In this document: positions 12,101-20,732 of the stretch, piece after piece
Numbering within the stretch: the first letter of the stretch is position 1
How the letters are laid out: each line of letters opens with the position of its first letter
From: Humidesulfovibrio mexicanus
GTDB taxonomy: Bacteria; Desulfobacterota; Desulfovibrionia; Desulfovibrionales; Desulfovibrionaceae
Direction: 5' to 3'
DNA: 64,000 bases
NCBI RefSeq assembly: GCF_900188225.1
Contig: NZ_FZOC01000005.1
Span: 171,735-235,734, forward strand
Translations under genes and position numbers: made by a program
Notes under the pieces: model-generated
Told to the model about the DNA's origin: nothing
Seen by the model: only the letters and a program-made list of their open reading frames with translations
The model's database searches: none

Positions 12101-12282
12101 GGCGGGGGCGGGGGCGCGGCGTCGCGCAGCAACTGCAGCAGCTGGTCCCGGGAGGCGCGGATGGCTCTGCGCAGGGCCTCATCCAAGGTTCCGGCGGGAG
12201 AGTCCGCAGTGAGTTTTCCCCCGTTGGCGGAAAGCACGATGCCTTTCTCGTGGCAGAGCTGCAAGACTTCGAGCGCAGTCAT
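6172..12282 (-). CDS. Hybrid NRPS protein: TubC docking, C, degenerate A, AMP-ligase, KR, carrier
   Basis: A 2036-aa megasynthase with an unusual order. Residues 1-52 resemble a TubC-type docking domain. A condensation domain follows (about 65-490, HHLVADG near 202). Residues about 490-860 look like a shrunken adenylation domain: an A10-like PLTLDGEPDF is visible but there is no SGSTG loop, so it should be inactive. Next is an acyl/AMP ligase domain (about 870-1405) with FTSGSTGKPK near 1000, SGGEPT and a WGMSETSS segment. A ketoreductase follows with a nucleotide motif TGGLGTVGQ near 1637, then a carrier domain with FELGGSS near 1954. The ATG at 12282 has GGAGG upstream and starts one base after the previous stop. 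The AL-KR pair could load and reduce a keto acid, with the C domain then joining it by an ester or amide to the upstream peptide. The substrate cannot be read from the sequence. Confidence 0.88.
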   Translation of the reverse strand: MTALEVLQLCHEKGIVLSANGGKLTADSPAGTLDEALRRAIRASRDQLLQLLRDAAPPPPPPSRPKGVASPLSPCQEFLWAAQSGEAPDMSMLHMVGCFALERSVSVVRLEAAWNILVARHDALRMRFRPGASGDPEQIPAPHDNVKIRVVVAASSEEFLRDRLAVAKSFRETPFDLERQAPLRVALVLGPGKQHMVLGLHHLVADGWSVHILLHELCALLDQEDMAAESPEDPPFQFQDYAVWMREEVLPLLEERQSAFWRPRIKAMPRLHALPTDFARPPVRKRATGRLSMTLPGTVVVGLRAAAQQTGASLFVMLHTAFRLALFRFGRDAQPVIAVPTANRQTRTDLEHVVGCFANKVPLHVRLNAKHSVAAAIDEGRRSLMEALANQETPFSRLLESVPGTRSWQPLSQIFFSYNSLDIAGLPLRPVPLPLAGADSDLALTLWDAGDGLEGMLEFDAALFREQTVAGLASLFRSVCLALPSGLESTPDNLDLGANVSAADYAERADDFLPVLRPGDTALFLNVRTSPLASGTATAAQECGADCRWAETLPQDLAPRCAVVFTTLHPLDMVEPLSSGRLKGARLCFLNVLPHAPALKLLQESGVDASLLLEHPGHSQRRILVTVQALAELRGTERFVPALVSGPAPHGTAGELTELLPGLRVRLEGGRRIQLPLPGPETRFAWLHGRCLDINARARALSALLGGLDLALGLPHGPNSVPNRKTEELIAWHVGEPGPLPEHDGDAVMPIHWVELTAMPLTLDGEPDFRELSRLPVLSQMALATLPGASLVPAADKPHLVHHTDVAAQGSHCAVVPRYEATGQEGPAPQSTADHAGMSLVHGGDQKGNPRAFSFVQAMEEAAHTEHIFIGHAGQRMRITGKVLLQRARRLLAGLRMSGLVCGDGLIVFCPDQTDIVALFWASLLGGLRLTIFLPPVEGQAPEPVLQRLEHIMTALGSPALVTTHGQRLPGNAGAVLHVEELESDTEAEPSPAGPEGLIYMAFTSGSTGKPKAVPLAARNIAAMLMGKSQRLGRLEDETLLSMTSLDHVASLFAHCFLGTLRKARQVFCPVQHILADPCRILDLTTEFRITRTWAPEFLWRQLRSSVERLERPRAWDLSSLTHVFSGGEPTREKTFTALEEALASHGLRRGVLANAWGMSETSSFFTIAAPWRPGQAQVHASIVDAGTPLPGMSMRIVDARGQVVPQGRIGSLEVAGAAVIDAYHDNPAANAKDFSADGWFRTGDLALIVNDQLILYGREKEILIIRGQNLSQVEIEGAVEALPGVVPGFTAALACRDSATRQEEVLLFCSTDLHTPEETAALIRSIQSVLSLGFGVTPRHVIPVSRSDIPKSGLGKIQRAALLKRFLAGGFAGACRKADLLLANERTMPDWFAAPTWIPETLHKSLEIDLRSWSFVLVGPDTPLRAPLQEALQSLGVEVVHRRTSGAGRDLNPANADHWADLVGTAGRQTGIVLLVPEEQDGRENGGLDDERFGRWLETGIRPVFYALKLLVRKELPEPALVCAVTVRGLAVKQAGSSPCSPGAALISGLLAAHRRQNIHHRVLHLDIDRTPESDKEALRRTAAALAADLCASTARSVVAFRGGQRLAQALAPLNHDPAKAGCAWEKPFRPDGFCVCTGGLGTVGQALLPQVLAYTEARLLIIGRTEEAHVQDRIKALTAGTKADRVRYVQADLVDCAALDRAMEGGCRHFGCQPTGVLHLAADTSPSHMGDLGFDVFAKAALETRRALENFKRSFEAHGGSGPFLNFSTVFSRWGERGFGTYGACSALKEALIHNWAARNPGAFLSAAWTLWMRENRSEEDHMQRRVLAQRGFLSIAPRQGFVSMIALLQRGSALALAGLDHSNPAIAADMRTRASLARRIRLEGIRREPGYPLTHPLCPDLPAGLMLAKADIEARHSSSSLSATENRMAAVWKEVLGLEHLDVRGNFFELGGSSVLLPRLRAKVLKTFGVDIGATGIFQHASVREMARAVDGSAHSDNRDAPDLDGGDGASARRAEAQRAARQRKRPRAAADK

Positions 12283-12283
12283 A

Positions 12284-15200
12284 TCAGAATTCCTCCCTGT
12301 CCCTGTCTTCGGTCCCTGCTCCCATGGCGGTTCGCTGAATTACGGTCAGCATGTCGACGGCTGCGGCGAGGTCTGAAAGGATGGGCAGTTGGAACACCTG
12401 TCCGGTCTGGATGTTGATGCGGAATTCTTCGCGAATGCTGGCGGCCAGGCGGGCCGCCAGCAGGGAATGACCGCCCGAAGCGAAGAAATCTGCCCTGGCC
12501 GAGGCGGGGGGGGAACCAAGCAATTTTTCCCAGATAAGGGCCAGTCGTCTGCCCGTCCGGCCCTTGATGGTTTGCGCTTCACTGGGCTCCGGGTGGGAGG
12601 CGGCCGTAGACCGGAGGGCCGCCACGTCCACCTTGCCGCTGGCAGTGAGTGGGAACGTGTCCAGCGCCAGAAAGACCGAGGGGATCATGGCCGTGGGGAG
12701 CAGCGGGAGCAGGGCCGCGCGGATGGTTTCGGCGCTTGGGGCTGCGCCGGGTCTTGGCCTGAGCGCCGCCGCCAGCACCACGTCGCCATCCTTGTCGAGG
12801 CTGAATACCAAGGCGGCCTGCACGTCGGGCAGTCGGCAGAGCGCGCTCTCCACATCGGCAGGCTCCACCCGCTGGCCACGTATCTTGATTTGCCTGTCTT
12901 TCCTCCCGAGAAAGATCAGTTCGCCTTCGTGGCTCCATACCCCGAGGTCCCCGGTGGCGAAGCCAGGGCCGTCTTCTGAGCGGAAGAAGCCGCCATCCTC
13001 ACTGTCAAGGTAGCCCAAGGCCGTGGCTGCCCCGCGCACGCATATCTCTCCCGGAACGCCAGGGGGAAGCTGCCTACGCGCGGAGTCACGGATGACGACC
13101 GTGGTGTTGGCGATGGGTTTTCCGATGGGCACCGGGCCGTTGTGCAGGGGCTCTAGCATGTGCCAGGCTGCGTCGGCGGTCAGCTCAGTGGAGCCGTACA
13201 GGTTGTGGAGACAGACGCGAGGCAGCGCGTCCAAGCAACGCCGGGCCAAGCTGCGGGAGAGTTCCTCCCCGCTGCATGTAAGGTGCGCGAGGCGAGAAAG
13301 GTCGCGGGGTGAGCGCTCTTGGACATTGAGCAGGGCGTGCAACATGGTGGGGACCACGGTGAGCCGTGTCACGCCCCGGTGCGCAATTACGTCGAGCAGA
13401 AGCTCGGGATCGGAGGCCTCCGCATGTGTGCACACGTACAAGTCGCCGCCATGCAGCAGGGGGCACAGGTATTCGCACAGGCTGTCCACGAAGGACGGGG
13501 AAGTCTTGGCGCACCAAAGCTCCCTGGATTCCCTGGGGATGGCGTCCCACAGCCACTGGACACGGTTGAGAAGGTTCGCGTGGGACAGGGACACGACCTT
13601 CGGGGTGCCAGTGGAGCCGGAGGTGAAGAAGTGGCAGGCAGGGGTATCCCCCGTGTTGGCTTCAAATCCAACGGAGATCCCGGCATGGACGAAGGTGGGA
13701 TGGTCGTGGATATCCTCCAGGGCGATGGCGCGCGGGCCGTCGGCGCCCCATATGCCGGAGTGCTGCTGCTCGGTGAGGATGAGCCTGGGATGAACCGCCT
13801 GGACTTGGCCGCGCAAGCGCTCGGCCGGAAGGGTGGCCGCCAGGGGAAAGAATGCCGCGCCGCAGCCCCAGCAGGCCAGCATGGCCCTGGCCATGTCTAT
13901 GCCGGGGGAAAGGTGCAGGCCCAGTGCGTCGCCGGGCCGAACCCCGGCCTGTTTGAGGAATCCGGCTAGACGCCGCACGTCGTGCTCCAACTCCGCGTAG
14001 GTCGGTGCCTTCGGACCGAGCAGGCTGCTACCGGTAACGGGCTGGTGGTCGGGCGCTTTCTTTACTGCGGCGGAAAACGGTTCCAGCAGGTCGCGCGTGA
14101 ACGCATGGTGCACATGTGTGTCGTTCCAGGCGCAGAGAGACACGCTGTCGCGCCTGGTCTGGATTGACAGATCCCGCAGCAGGATTGTCGGAGTCACGAC
14201 CGCCTGCTCGGCCACGAAGCGCAGGCGGCGCAGCAGCGCGCCTACACCTTCGGTGCTGTGGCGGGCCCTATCGAAGGTGGCGCTCAGCAGCAGGCCACCG
14301 CCCTGGAGCGCCAGAAGTGAGACTTCCAACTCAAGCGCAGTGGCGTGCTGCATGCCCGGCAGAAGCCGCAGGCGCGTTGGTCCGGCCTCGAAGGTCCGGC
14401 AGGGGGAATTGTCCTGGCTGAAGGCGATGCGGAACAGCGGGTGCCCATCGGCCTCCCTGGCGGGCGAAACGGCACGCACCACAGCATCGAAGGGGACCAC
14501 GCAGCCTTCCTGGGTTTGGGCGAAGGCCTGGCCGTTGGCCGTGAGCATGGCAAGCACTGAGACGTCCTGGTTGAACTCCAGCACCAATGGAGTGGGGTTG
14601 ACCATCATGCCCATGACGTCTTCCAGTCCGAGCTGCGCGCGCGTGGAAGCGTAGGTCCCGATTTGTGCGCGGGCGGCGTCTGTGTGGCGGGCCAGCACTA
14701 GGCCGAAAAGGCTGTTCCATGCGGAGAATACCGTGACCCCGGCCTTGGCCGCTAGGGCCGCCACGGAAGATGCCAGTTCCCTGGGGATGTGCGCTATGGT
14801 GCTGCCGTGGCCTGGTGTGGGGGGCGATCCGGTGTGGATGGCATCGGGCCACAGCCGGGTGGGCGTGCCGCCACCCGGAAACAGCCGCCGGAATACCTGC
14901 AGGCGTTCCTCCATGGCCCGCCGCGTTTCGGGTTGGCGTTCCCACAGTGCCAGATGGGCCTGGGTGCTGTCCGGTTTTGAGAGTGGCGTGCCCGCAAGCG
15001 CTGCGGTCAAGTCGTTCATGAACAGCCCCAAGGACCAGCCGTCGAACACCGCGTGATGAAAGGCCAACAACAGCCGGGACTCGTCGTTGCCCAGCAGGAC
15101 GAGGGAGGCTCTGGCCAGGGGGGGCGCACCCATGTCGATGGGGTCCAGAGCATTGCTTTGGCGAAGTCTTTCCAGCACTGCGCTGGCAGTATCCGGCTGG

Positions 15201-18200
15201 TCTTGGCGCAGGTCCGTGACGGTGAGGCGGATGTGAGGGTCGCTGGACACGCGTTGAACAAGCTCTCCGTCCCGGACGGCGAAGGATGTGGCCAGCGCCG
15301 CGTGGCGGGCGGCAACGGCGTTCAGCGCCGCCTGCATGGCCTCCGGATTCGGCGCGCCGACGACCTGGATGGTGAAGTGCAGGATATGGTGGACATTTTC
15401 GGCGCGGGTCTGGGCTTCGAACCAGAGACGCTGCTGGGCGTGTGTGGCTGGGGCCTCGGCTTTGCCCCGCCCTTTCGGGACGACCGGGAAGCGCGCGGCC
15501 AGGGACGCGCCCAGGCTGTGCGTATCCATGGCCTGAGCCAAACTGCGGACGGTGGGGTTGGAGAAGATTGAGGACACCTGCATTCCTGGGTGCGTTTTTG
15601 CCAGCAGCGCTACGTAAAGCCTGATAGCCGCGATGGAGTCGCCTCCCAGCTCGAAGAAGTTTTGGTCCATGTGCGCGGGGGGCTGCTGCAGGATTTCCCC
15701 CCAGGCCTTTGCCACGGCGCGTTGAGTCGTGGTTTGCGGCTGTGCGCCTGCTCCCGGAGCCTTTGTCGCGTCATCGGGCGGGGGCCAGGCTGCAATGGAC
15801 AGCCTGTCGATCTTGTTGTTTTTGTTGAGCGGGAAGCTGCGAACCAGACCGATGAAGCGCGGCAGCATGTGCCGGGGCAGTCGCTCTCGCAGGTGGTCCT
15901 TGAGCTCCGCCTCCTCTGGTAGCGGCAGGTCTGGCCGCGGGCAGGAACACCATGCGCAGAGAAAGTCGTTGCCCCCGCCGCCGTGGACGCAGGCCACGGC
16001 CTGGCCCACCAGGGGATGCGCGCCCAAGACCGCCTCAATCTCTCCGAGTTCGATGCGGTAGCCGTTGAGGTTGATTTGCTGGTCTCTGCGGCCAATGAAC
16101 TCGATGTGACCCTTGGGCATGAAGCGGCCCATGTCCCCTGTGCGGAACATGGGGGCTCCAGTCTGTGGATGCCGCAGATAGGCCCTGCGTGTTTTTTCCT
16201 CATCGTTGAGGTAGCCTGCGGTTATGCCCGCGCCAGAGCAAAAGAGCTCGCCCGGTACCAGCTCCGGGCAGTCCTTTTTGTGGCTGTCCCATATGTGGTA
16301 CGTGACATTCTGTATCGGGAGACCGTATGGGATGCTTCGCCAGCGCGGATCGTGGCGAATGACGGGGTGGAGGATGTTCCAGCCTGTGGTTTCCGTGGGA
16401 CCGCCACTGGAGACGACCGTGCAGCCAGGGGCGAAATCGGCCAGGCGGGGCGGGGTGTCCGTGGGTATCCAGTCTCCTCCGAGCAAGGCCCAGCGCAGAC
16501 GCGTCTGGGGGGCTTCCCCGGCGTGGGAGTCCAGATAGTCGAGAAGCATGGTCATCATTGCCGGAACCGTGTTCCAGATCGTGATGCCGCGCCCGGTCAG
16601 GAGCTCAAGCCAATGGCCCGGATCGCGAAGCAAACCCGGATCCGGGAAGACCGTGGTGAACCCCGCCAGCATTCCGCCCACGATGTCGAACAGGGCTAGG
16701 TCGTGATGCAGGGGGGAAAGGGACAGCGCCGCGTCGCTCTGGCCCAGCGCAAGGCGGGAGCATGTGTCCTGCACCATGTTCAGGATGCCGCGCATGGGGA
16801 CCATGACGCCCTTGGGCATTCCCGTTGAGCCGGAGGTGTAGATGAGGCAGTAAAGGTCTGGGGAAAGGGTTACCGTGTTCGGCCCAAGGCGCTGCGGCCT
16901 CTTGCCTCGCTTCCGGGCGATAAGGTTCAGGGCCAGCGCGCCTGCGGGTTCCGGCCGGAAGGCCGCGCTGCCGTCTGTGAGCAGCAGCCTGGCCCCGCAA
17001 TCACGGAGAATTGCTTCGGCCCTGGCTTGCGGCAGGGTGTGGTCCATGGGAACGATGACGCCTTCCGCCCCGTGGACCGCCATGCTGGCTACGGCCTGCA
17101 TCCGTCCCTTGGACAGAGCCAAAGCCACGGGTTCTCCCGGCCTGACGCCCAGTTCCAAAATCCGGTTCTGCCAGAACATCGCTTGGTCCCTGTAGTCGCG
17201 CCAAGTGAGCTCGCCGTCCCTGTCGGCCAGGGCCACGCGGTCCGGCGTGCGTGCGGCGCGACGCTCCAGCCATTCGCGGGGGAGCGTGGGATCAACGGCT
17301 GCGGCCGGTCCTGTGAGGGCCGCCCTGCGAGCTGCCTCGTCCCGCGGCAGCGGGATGGGCGAGTTCGCCTCCCAGGCCTTAGGCCCGTCCGCCAGACCGC
17401 CAATGAGATCCACGTAGGCCGCGAACATCTTTTCCGGCAGCCCGACTGGGAACATGGATTCCTCCACGTCCCAGAATAGGCGCAAGCCGTTGTCGACAAC
17501 GGCGTATTGGCTGTCTATCCACACCTGCGGGGTCTGCGTCAGGCTGCGCCGAACTTGGCCCAGTCCTTCCAAGGCGCTTACCCAGGAACCCGCGTGTGGG
17601 CCGTCAGCCTCGGGCTCACTGGTGAACACGTAGGGGACCAGGGCCTCCGGACCTGCTCCCAGCTCCTTGCGCCATTGGCGCAGCACTGCGACTCCAGAAA
17701 TGTGGCCGTGGCGCAGATCCTCCCAAACCTGCCGCTGGACGGTGCGGGCATGGCTCGCGAAGGCAACGGGCTCGCGCCGGTCCACCTCCATGAGGGAAAA
17801 GCTGGCGAACTCACCGGCAACATTGTTGATGTGCGGGTGCACGGGGAGACGGTTCCAGCGCGGGACATTGATGGTGAAGTGCTTGTGTTCTGACCACTTG
17901 GCGAGGGTTTCGGCGTAGCAGGCCAGCAGCAGGCTAGCCACGGTCAATTCGTGCGTGCGCGCCTGGGCCTGCAGGGCCTTCCACCGAACCGACGAGAGCG
18001 CCGCGGACATGCGCCGGAACCGTGGTGGAGCACTGACCGACCTGGTTACCAGAGGCAGGCGCGGGGCAGGGGGAAGCGTGCGGATGCGATTCTTCCAGTA
18101 GACCCAGGATTCCTCGTACTGGGGCGTTGCGCGCAGGGTCTCCAGGTAGAGCACATAGTCACGGAAGGCGATCTCCGGGGCCTGTCCAAGGGGCTCGCCC

Positions 18201-18895
18201 CTGTAGAGGGCGGCCAGGTCGTGGAAGATGATTTGCAGACTTCTTCCGTCCAGGGCCCAGCAGTCCAGGCTGCCCATAACCAGCGCATCGCCGCTGCGGT
18301 GGAAGGTCTCGAAGGCGAACTGCGGCCAAGCGCCCAGGTCGTAGCACTTCTGCGACAGGGACACACGCGCTGCCTCTTGCTGCGCCTCCCAGTCCCGCTC
18401 TCTGCCTAGCCGGTAGTCATGCTGCCTGATTTCCGGATCGGGCGTACCTTCAAGCACCACCTGCCGTCCATCGGGGAGCACCACGGCCCGGAGCATGTCG
18501 TGCCGCCGTACCAGGGCTGCCCAGGCTGTGCGGAAGCGTTCCGTATCGAAGTCGCGGCACTGCAGTTCGAAGTAGATGTGAATGCCGACGCTGCCTGAGT
18601 CCTGTTCATCGCCTCTGCCGAGCCAGTAAGCCTCCTGGTTTTCCGTAAGGGGGAAGGGCAGGAGTCTGTCTTCAGGGACCGACTTAAGGCGGGGCATGTC
18701 CGGCGCGGCAGCCATGCGCAGCAGGAGCGCGAGTAACCGAGGCTTGGCTGCGGCGATGCGTTTTGTGATCTCTGGGGTGAGGACGCCGGGCCGCGCCCTG
18801 CAGACAAGTCCGTTTGCGCCGGGCTGAAGCAGCACGCCGCGCTGCCGCAGCTCATCCAGAAACAGGAGGTCGCCGTGAAGGTCCGGGGTGTTCAT
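12284..18895 (-). CDS. Dimodular NRPS, TubC docking-Cy-A-T-C-A-T
   Basis: A 2203-aa NRPS. I place the start at the ATG at 18895, one base after the upstream stop, because a TubC-like docking helix bundle (residues 5-55) begins there; a longer frame upstream overlaps the A-T gene. Module 1 has a heterocyclization domain (FPLTENQEAYWLGR, DxxxxD core DCWALD near 211), an A domain with YTSGSTG near 690 and a DLFN-type pocket ending W-K (cysteine-like), and a carrier at LGGDS near 1085. Module 2 has a condensation domain with HHAVFDG near 1283, an A domain with FTSGSTG near 1760, and a carrier GGHSLL near 2145. The second pocket, aligned by hand, reads V-D-C-T-T-S-L-A-D-K. Asp at the second position and the S.ADK ending are typical of beta-alanine domains. 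So the protein probably adds a thiazoline and then beta-alanine. Substrate calls are inference. Confidence 0.92.
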   Translation of the reverse strand: MNTPDLHGDLLFLDELRQRGVLLQPGANGLVCRARPGVLTPEITKRIAAAKPRLLALLLRMAAAPDMPRLKSVPEDRLLPFPLTENQEAYWLGRGDEQDSGSVGIHIYFELQCRDFDTERFRTAWAALVRRHDMLRAVVLPDGRQVVLEGTPDPEIRQHDYRLGRERDWEAQQEAARVSLSQKCYDLGAWPQFAFETFHRSGDALVMGSLDCWALDGRSLQIIFHDLAALYRGEPLGQAPEIAFRDYVLYLETLRATPQYEESWVYWKNRIRTLPPAPRLPLVTRSVSAPPRFRRMSAALSSVRWKALQAQARTHELTVASLLLACYAETLAKWSEHKHFTINVPRWNRLPVHPHINNVAGEFASFSLMEVDRREPVAFASHARTVQRQVWEDLRHGHISGVAVLRQWRKELGAGPEALVPYVFTSEPEADGPHAGSWVSALEGLGQVRRSLTQTPQVWIDSQYAVVDNGLRLFWDVEESMFPVGLPEKMFAAYVDLIGGLADGPKAWEANSPIPLPRDEAARRAALTGPAAAVDPTLPREWLERRAARTPDRVALADRDGELTWRDYRDQAMFWQNRILELGVRPGEPVALALSKGRMQAVASMAVHGAEGVIVPMDHTLPQARAEAILRDCGARLLLTDGSAAFRPEPAGALALNLIARKRGKRPQRLGPNTVTLSPDLYCLIYTSGSTGMPKGVMVPMRGILNMVQDTCSRLALGQSDAALSLSPLHHDLALFDIVGGMLAGFTTVFPDPGLLRDPGHWLELLTGRGITIWNTVPAMMTMLLDYLDSHAGEAPQTRLRWALLGGDWIPTDTPPRLADFAPGCTVVSSGGPTETTGWNILHPVIRHDPRWRSIPYGLPIQNVTYHIWDSHKKDCPELVPGELFCSGAGITAGYLNDEEKTRRAYLRHPQTGAPMFRTGDMGRFMPKGHIEFIGRRDQQINLNGYRIELGEIEAVLGAHPLVGQAVACVHGGGGNDFLCAWCSCPRPDLPLPEEAELKDHLRERLPRHMLPRFIGLVRSFPLNKNNKIDRLSIAAWPPPDDATKAPGAGAQPQTTTQRAVAKAWGEILQQPPAHMDQNFFELGGDSIAAIRLYVALLAKTHPGMQVSSIFSNPTVRSLAQAMDTHSLGASLAARFPVVPKGRGKAEAPATHAQQRLWFEAQTRAENVHHILHFTIQVVGAPNPEAMQAALNAVAARHAALATSFAVRDGELVQRVSSDPHIRLTVTDLRQDQPDTASAVLERLRQSNALDPIDMGAPPLARASLVLLGNDESRLLLAFHHAVFDGWSLGLFMNDLTAALAGTPLSKPDSTQAHLALWERQPETRRAMEERLQVFRRLFPGGGTPTRLWPDAIHTGSPPTPGHGSTIAHIPRELASSVAALAAKAGVTVFSAWNSLFGLVLARHTDAARAQIGTYASTRAQLGLEDVMGMMVNPTPLVLEFNQDVSVLAMLTANGQAFAQTQEGCVVPFDAVVRAVSPAREADGHPLFRIAFSQDNSPCRTFEAGPTRLRLLPGMQHATALELEVSLLALQGGGLLLSATFDRARHSTEGVGALLRRLRFVAEQAVVTPTILLRDLSIQTRRDSVSLCAWNDTHVHHAFTRDLLEPFSAAVKKAPDHQPVTGSSLLGPKAPTYAELEHDVRRLAGFLKQAGVRPGDALGLHLSPGIDMARAMLACWGCGAAFFPLAATLPAERLRGQVQAVHPRLILTEQQHSGIWGADGPRAIALEDIHDHPTFVHAGISVGFEANTGDTPACHFFTSGSTGTPKVVSLSHANLLNRVQWLWDAIPRESRELWCAKTSPSFVDSLCEYLCPLLHGGDLYVCTHAEASDPELLLDVIAHRGVTRLTVVPTMLHALLNVQERSPRDLSRLAHLTCSGEELSRSLARRCLDALPRVCLHNLYGSTELTADAAWHMLEPLHNGPVPIGKPIANTTVVIRDSARRQLPPGVPGEICVRGAATALGYLDSEDGGFFRSEDGPGFATGDLGVWSHEGELIFLGRKDRQIKIRGQRVEPADVESALCRLPDVQAALVFSLDKDGDVVLAAALRPRPGAAPSAETIRAALLPLLPTAMIPSVFLALDTFPLTASGKVDVAALRSTAASHPEPSEAQTIKGRTGRRLALIWEKLLGSPPASARADFFASGGHSLLAARLAASIREEFRINIQTGQVFQLPILSDLAAAVDMLTVIQRTAMGAGTEDRDREEF

Positions 18896-18896
18896 T

Positions 18897-20732
18897 TCAG
18901 ATGTCCACTTCGTCGTAAGAGGTGGCAGCAGGGGCCGAGGTTTTGGACGCATCGGCCACGGAGACGAACAGCTCGACGCTTTCGGCTGTGCGGGACGAGT
19001 AGAACAGGTCCAGAGGCACCAGAACGCCTGTGGCGTCCCGGATGACCGTGATGAGGGCGGCTGCTTTGAGCGACGTGCCTCCATGGGCCAGGAAGGAATC
19101 CGTTTTCCGGAATCCGCCATCGCCCAAGATTCGCTGGAACAGGCCCAGCACCGTGCCTTGGTCTTGGTTCGGGGCCAGAAGGAGCGGCGGGGTCGGCAGG
19201 CGTTGCCTGTCCACCTTGCCGTTGGCGTTGACCGGCATTTCCGAGAGCAGGACGATGCACACGGGGAGCATGTAGCGAGGCAACCGTGCGGCCAGGAATT
19301 CGCGCAGGGAGGTCTCCGTCAGCCCGCTTTCCGGCTTTGGCGCCACGTAGGCCACCGGCTCGTGGAACCCGGACGGCACCGCCACATGGGCCATGGCCAC
19401 CTGGGGCGCCTGCTCGATGACGGAGCATATCTCCCCGAGACTGACCCTGTAGCCGGAGATTTTGATCTGGTCGTCGAGCCTGCCGAGGATGGTCAGCCGC
19501 CCCTCGTCGTCGAGTCTGCCCATGTCGCCCGTTCGATAGAGCCTTTGGCCGGAGTGTTCGTGGTCCGCGACGAACGCTTGGGCCGTCAGGGCGTCGTCGT
19601 TCTTGTAGCCCATGGCCACAGTCGGCCCGCCCAGCACCACCTCGCCGGTTTCGCCAGCAGGCAGTGCCCGGCCCTGCCCATCGTGGATGCGCACGAAGGC
19701 TTCCCCGATTGCGTGGCCCACGGACAGGTGCGAACCATCGGGCGGAACCGCGCGCACCATATCCCTGGTGATGATTACAGTGGTCTCCGTAGGGCCGTAG
19801 CAGTGGTGGAAGCATTTTGGCGGGTCTGCCGCCAGCACGCTTTGCACGATCTCAAGGTTGGGCTTCTCTCCTCCCATGAACAGGGCCTCTAGCGGGGCGA
19901 ATACGGACGGGTTCTGCAGAGCCAGCGCGTTGAACGCTGCCGTGGCCAGGAACATGGAGTCGACGGCGTTTCGCCCAAGGAAGGACCGCAGACGGGCCGC
20001 GTCCAGGATGTCCTCGGTGTCTCCACCGATGATGGTGCAGCCGTTCAGCAGGCTGCCCCAAACCTCGAACACCGTGGCGTCGAAGGTGAGCGCGGCGCAG
20101 AAGGCCACCTTGGCCCCAGGCCGAAGCGATTCCGGGCAGAAGTTGGCCGCGAAGTGCAGCACGTTGGCGTGGCTGACCATGACGCCCTTGGGCGTTCCCG
20201 TGGACCCGGACGTGTGCAGCACGTAGAGCACAAGCTCCTGGTCCGGCGTAGAAGGGGGCGCGAGCGACCGGGCTTCGTCCGGCGTGTTCACGTCCACGGG
20301 CAGGGTGGGCAGACCGCAAAAGCCAGTCCGTCGAGGCAGGTCCAAGGGGTGGGTCAGCACAAGGCCAGCTCCGCATCCGTCAAGGATGCCGCGGCTGCGG
20401 TGCTCGGGCCAGTCCGGAGCCAGGGGGACATAGGGTACCCCGGCCTTGGCTGCGGCCATAAAGGCTGTCACCACCTCTGGTGACCGTTCGAGCAGCACAC
20501 CCACCGGACGGTGCTGGCAAAGCCCAAGATCGATCAGCTTGGCCGCAAGGACGCCGGAAATCCGGTCCAGATCCCGGTAGCTCAGGCATTTTCCGCCAAA
20601 CAGGCAGGCCTCTGTGTCTGCGTGGCGTTCCACCATGCGTTGAAAACGCGTCAGCATGGTCTCGCCTGCGCGGGCTGCGGACGAAGACGTGTCGTGTCCG
20701 TTGTTGAGAAGGCTGTTGTGTGTGGCGCTCAT
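18897..20732 (-). CDS. NRPS loading protein, adenylation-carrier (A-T)
   Basis: A 611-aa free-standing A-T didomain with no condensation domain in front, as expected of a chain-starting protein. The adenylation domain (about residues 15-520) has HTSGSTGTPKG, YGPTETT and a NGKVDR motif. The carrier domain near the C terminus has AHGGTSLKAA, where the Ser is the phosphopantetheine site. The hand-aligned pocket begins D-A-F-F with G at the sixth position, which resembles aliphatic or hydrophobic amino-acid codes and not aryl acids such as salicylate; this is weak evidence. The ATG at 20732 overlaps the stop of the phosphopantetheinyl transferase gene by one base (TGATG), and the gene ends one base before the next NRPS, so the operon is tightly coupled. 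It should pass its residue to the Cy domain of the next protein. A GTG at 20735 is an alternative start. Confidence 0.9.
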   Translation of the reverse strand: MSATHNSLLNNGHDTSSSAARAGETMLTRFQRMVERHADTEACLFGGKCLSYRDLDRISGVLAAKLIDLGLCQHRPVGVLLERSPEVVTAFMAAAKAGVPYVPLAPDWPEHRSRGILDGCGAGLVLTHPLDLPRRTGFCGLPTLPVDVNTPDEARSLAPPSTPDQELVLYVLHTSGSTGTPKGVMVSHANVLHFAANFCPESLRPGAKVAFCAALTFDATVFEVWGSLLNGCTIIGGDTEDILDAARLRSFLGRNAVDSMFLATAAFNALALQNPSVFAPLEALFMGGEKPNLEIVQSVLAADPPKCFHHCYGPTETTVIITRDMVRAVPPDGSHLSVGHAIGEAFVRIHDGQGRALPAGETGEVVLGGPTVAMGYKNDDALTAQAFVADHEHSGQRLYRTGDMGRLDDEGRLTILGRLDDQIKISGYRVSLGEICSVIEQAPQVAMAHVAVPSGFHEPVAYVAPKPESGLTETSLREFLAARLPRYMLPVCIVLLSEMPVNANGKVDRQRLPTPPLLLAPNQDQGTVLGLFQRILGDGGFRKTDSFLAHGGTSLKAAALITVIRDATGVLVPLDLFYSSRTAESVELFVSVADASKTSAPAATSYDEVDI

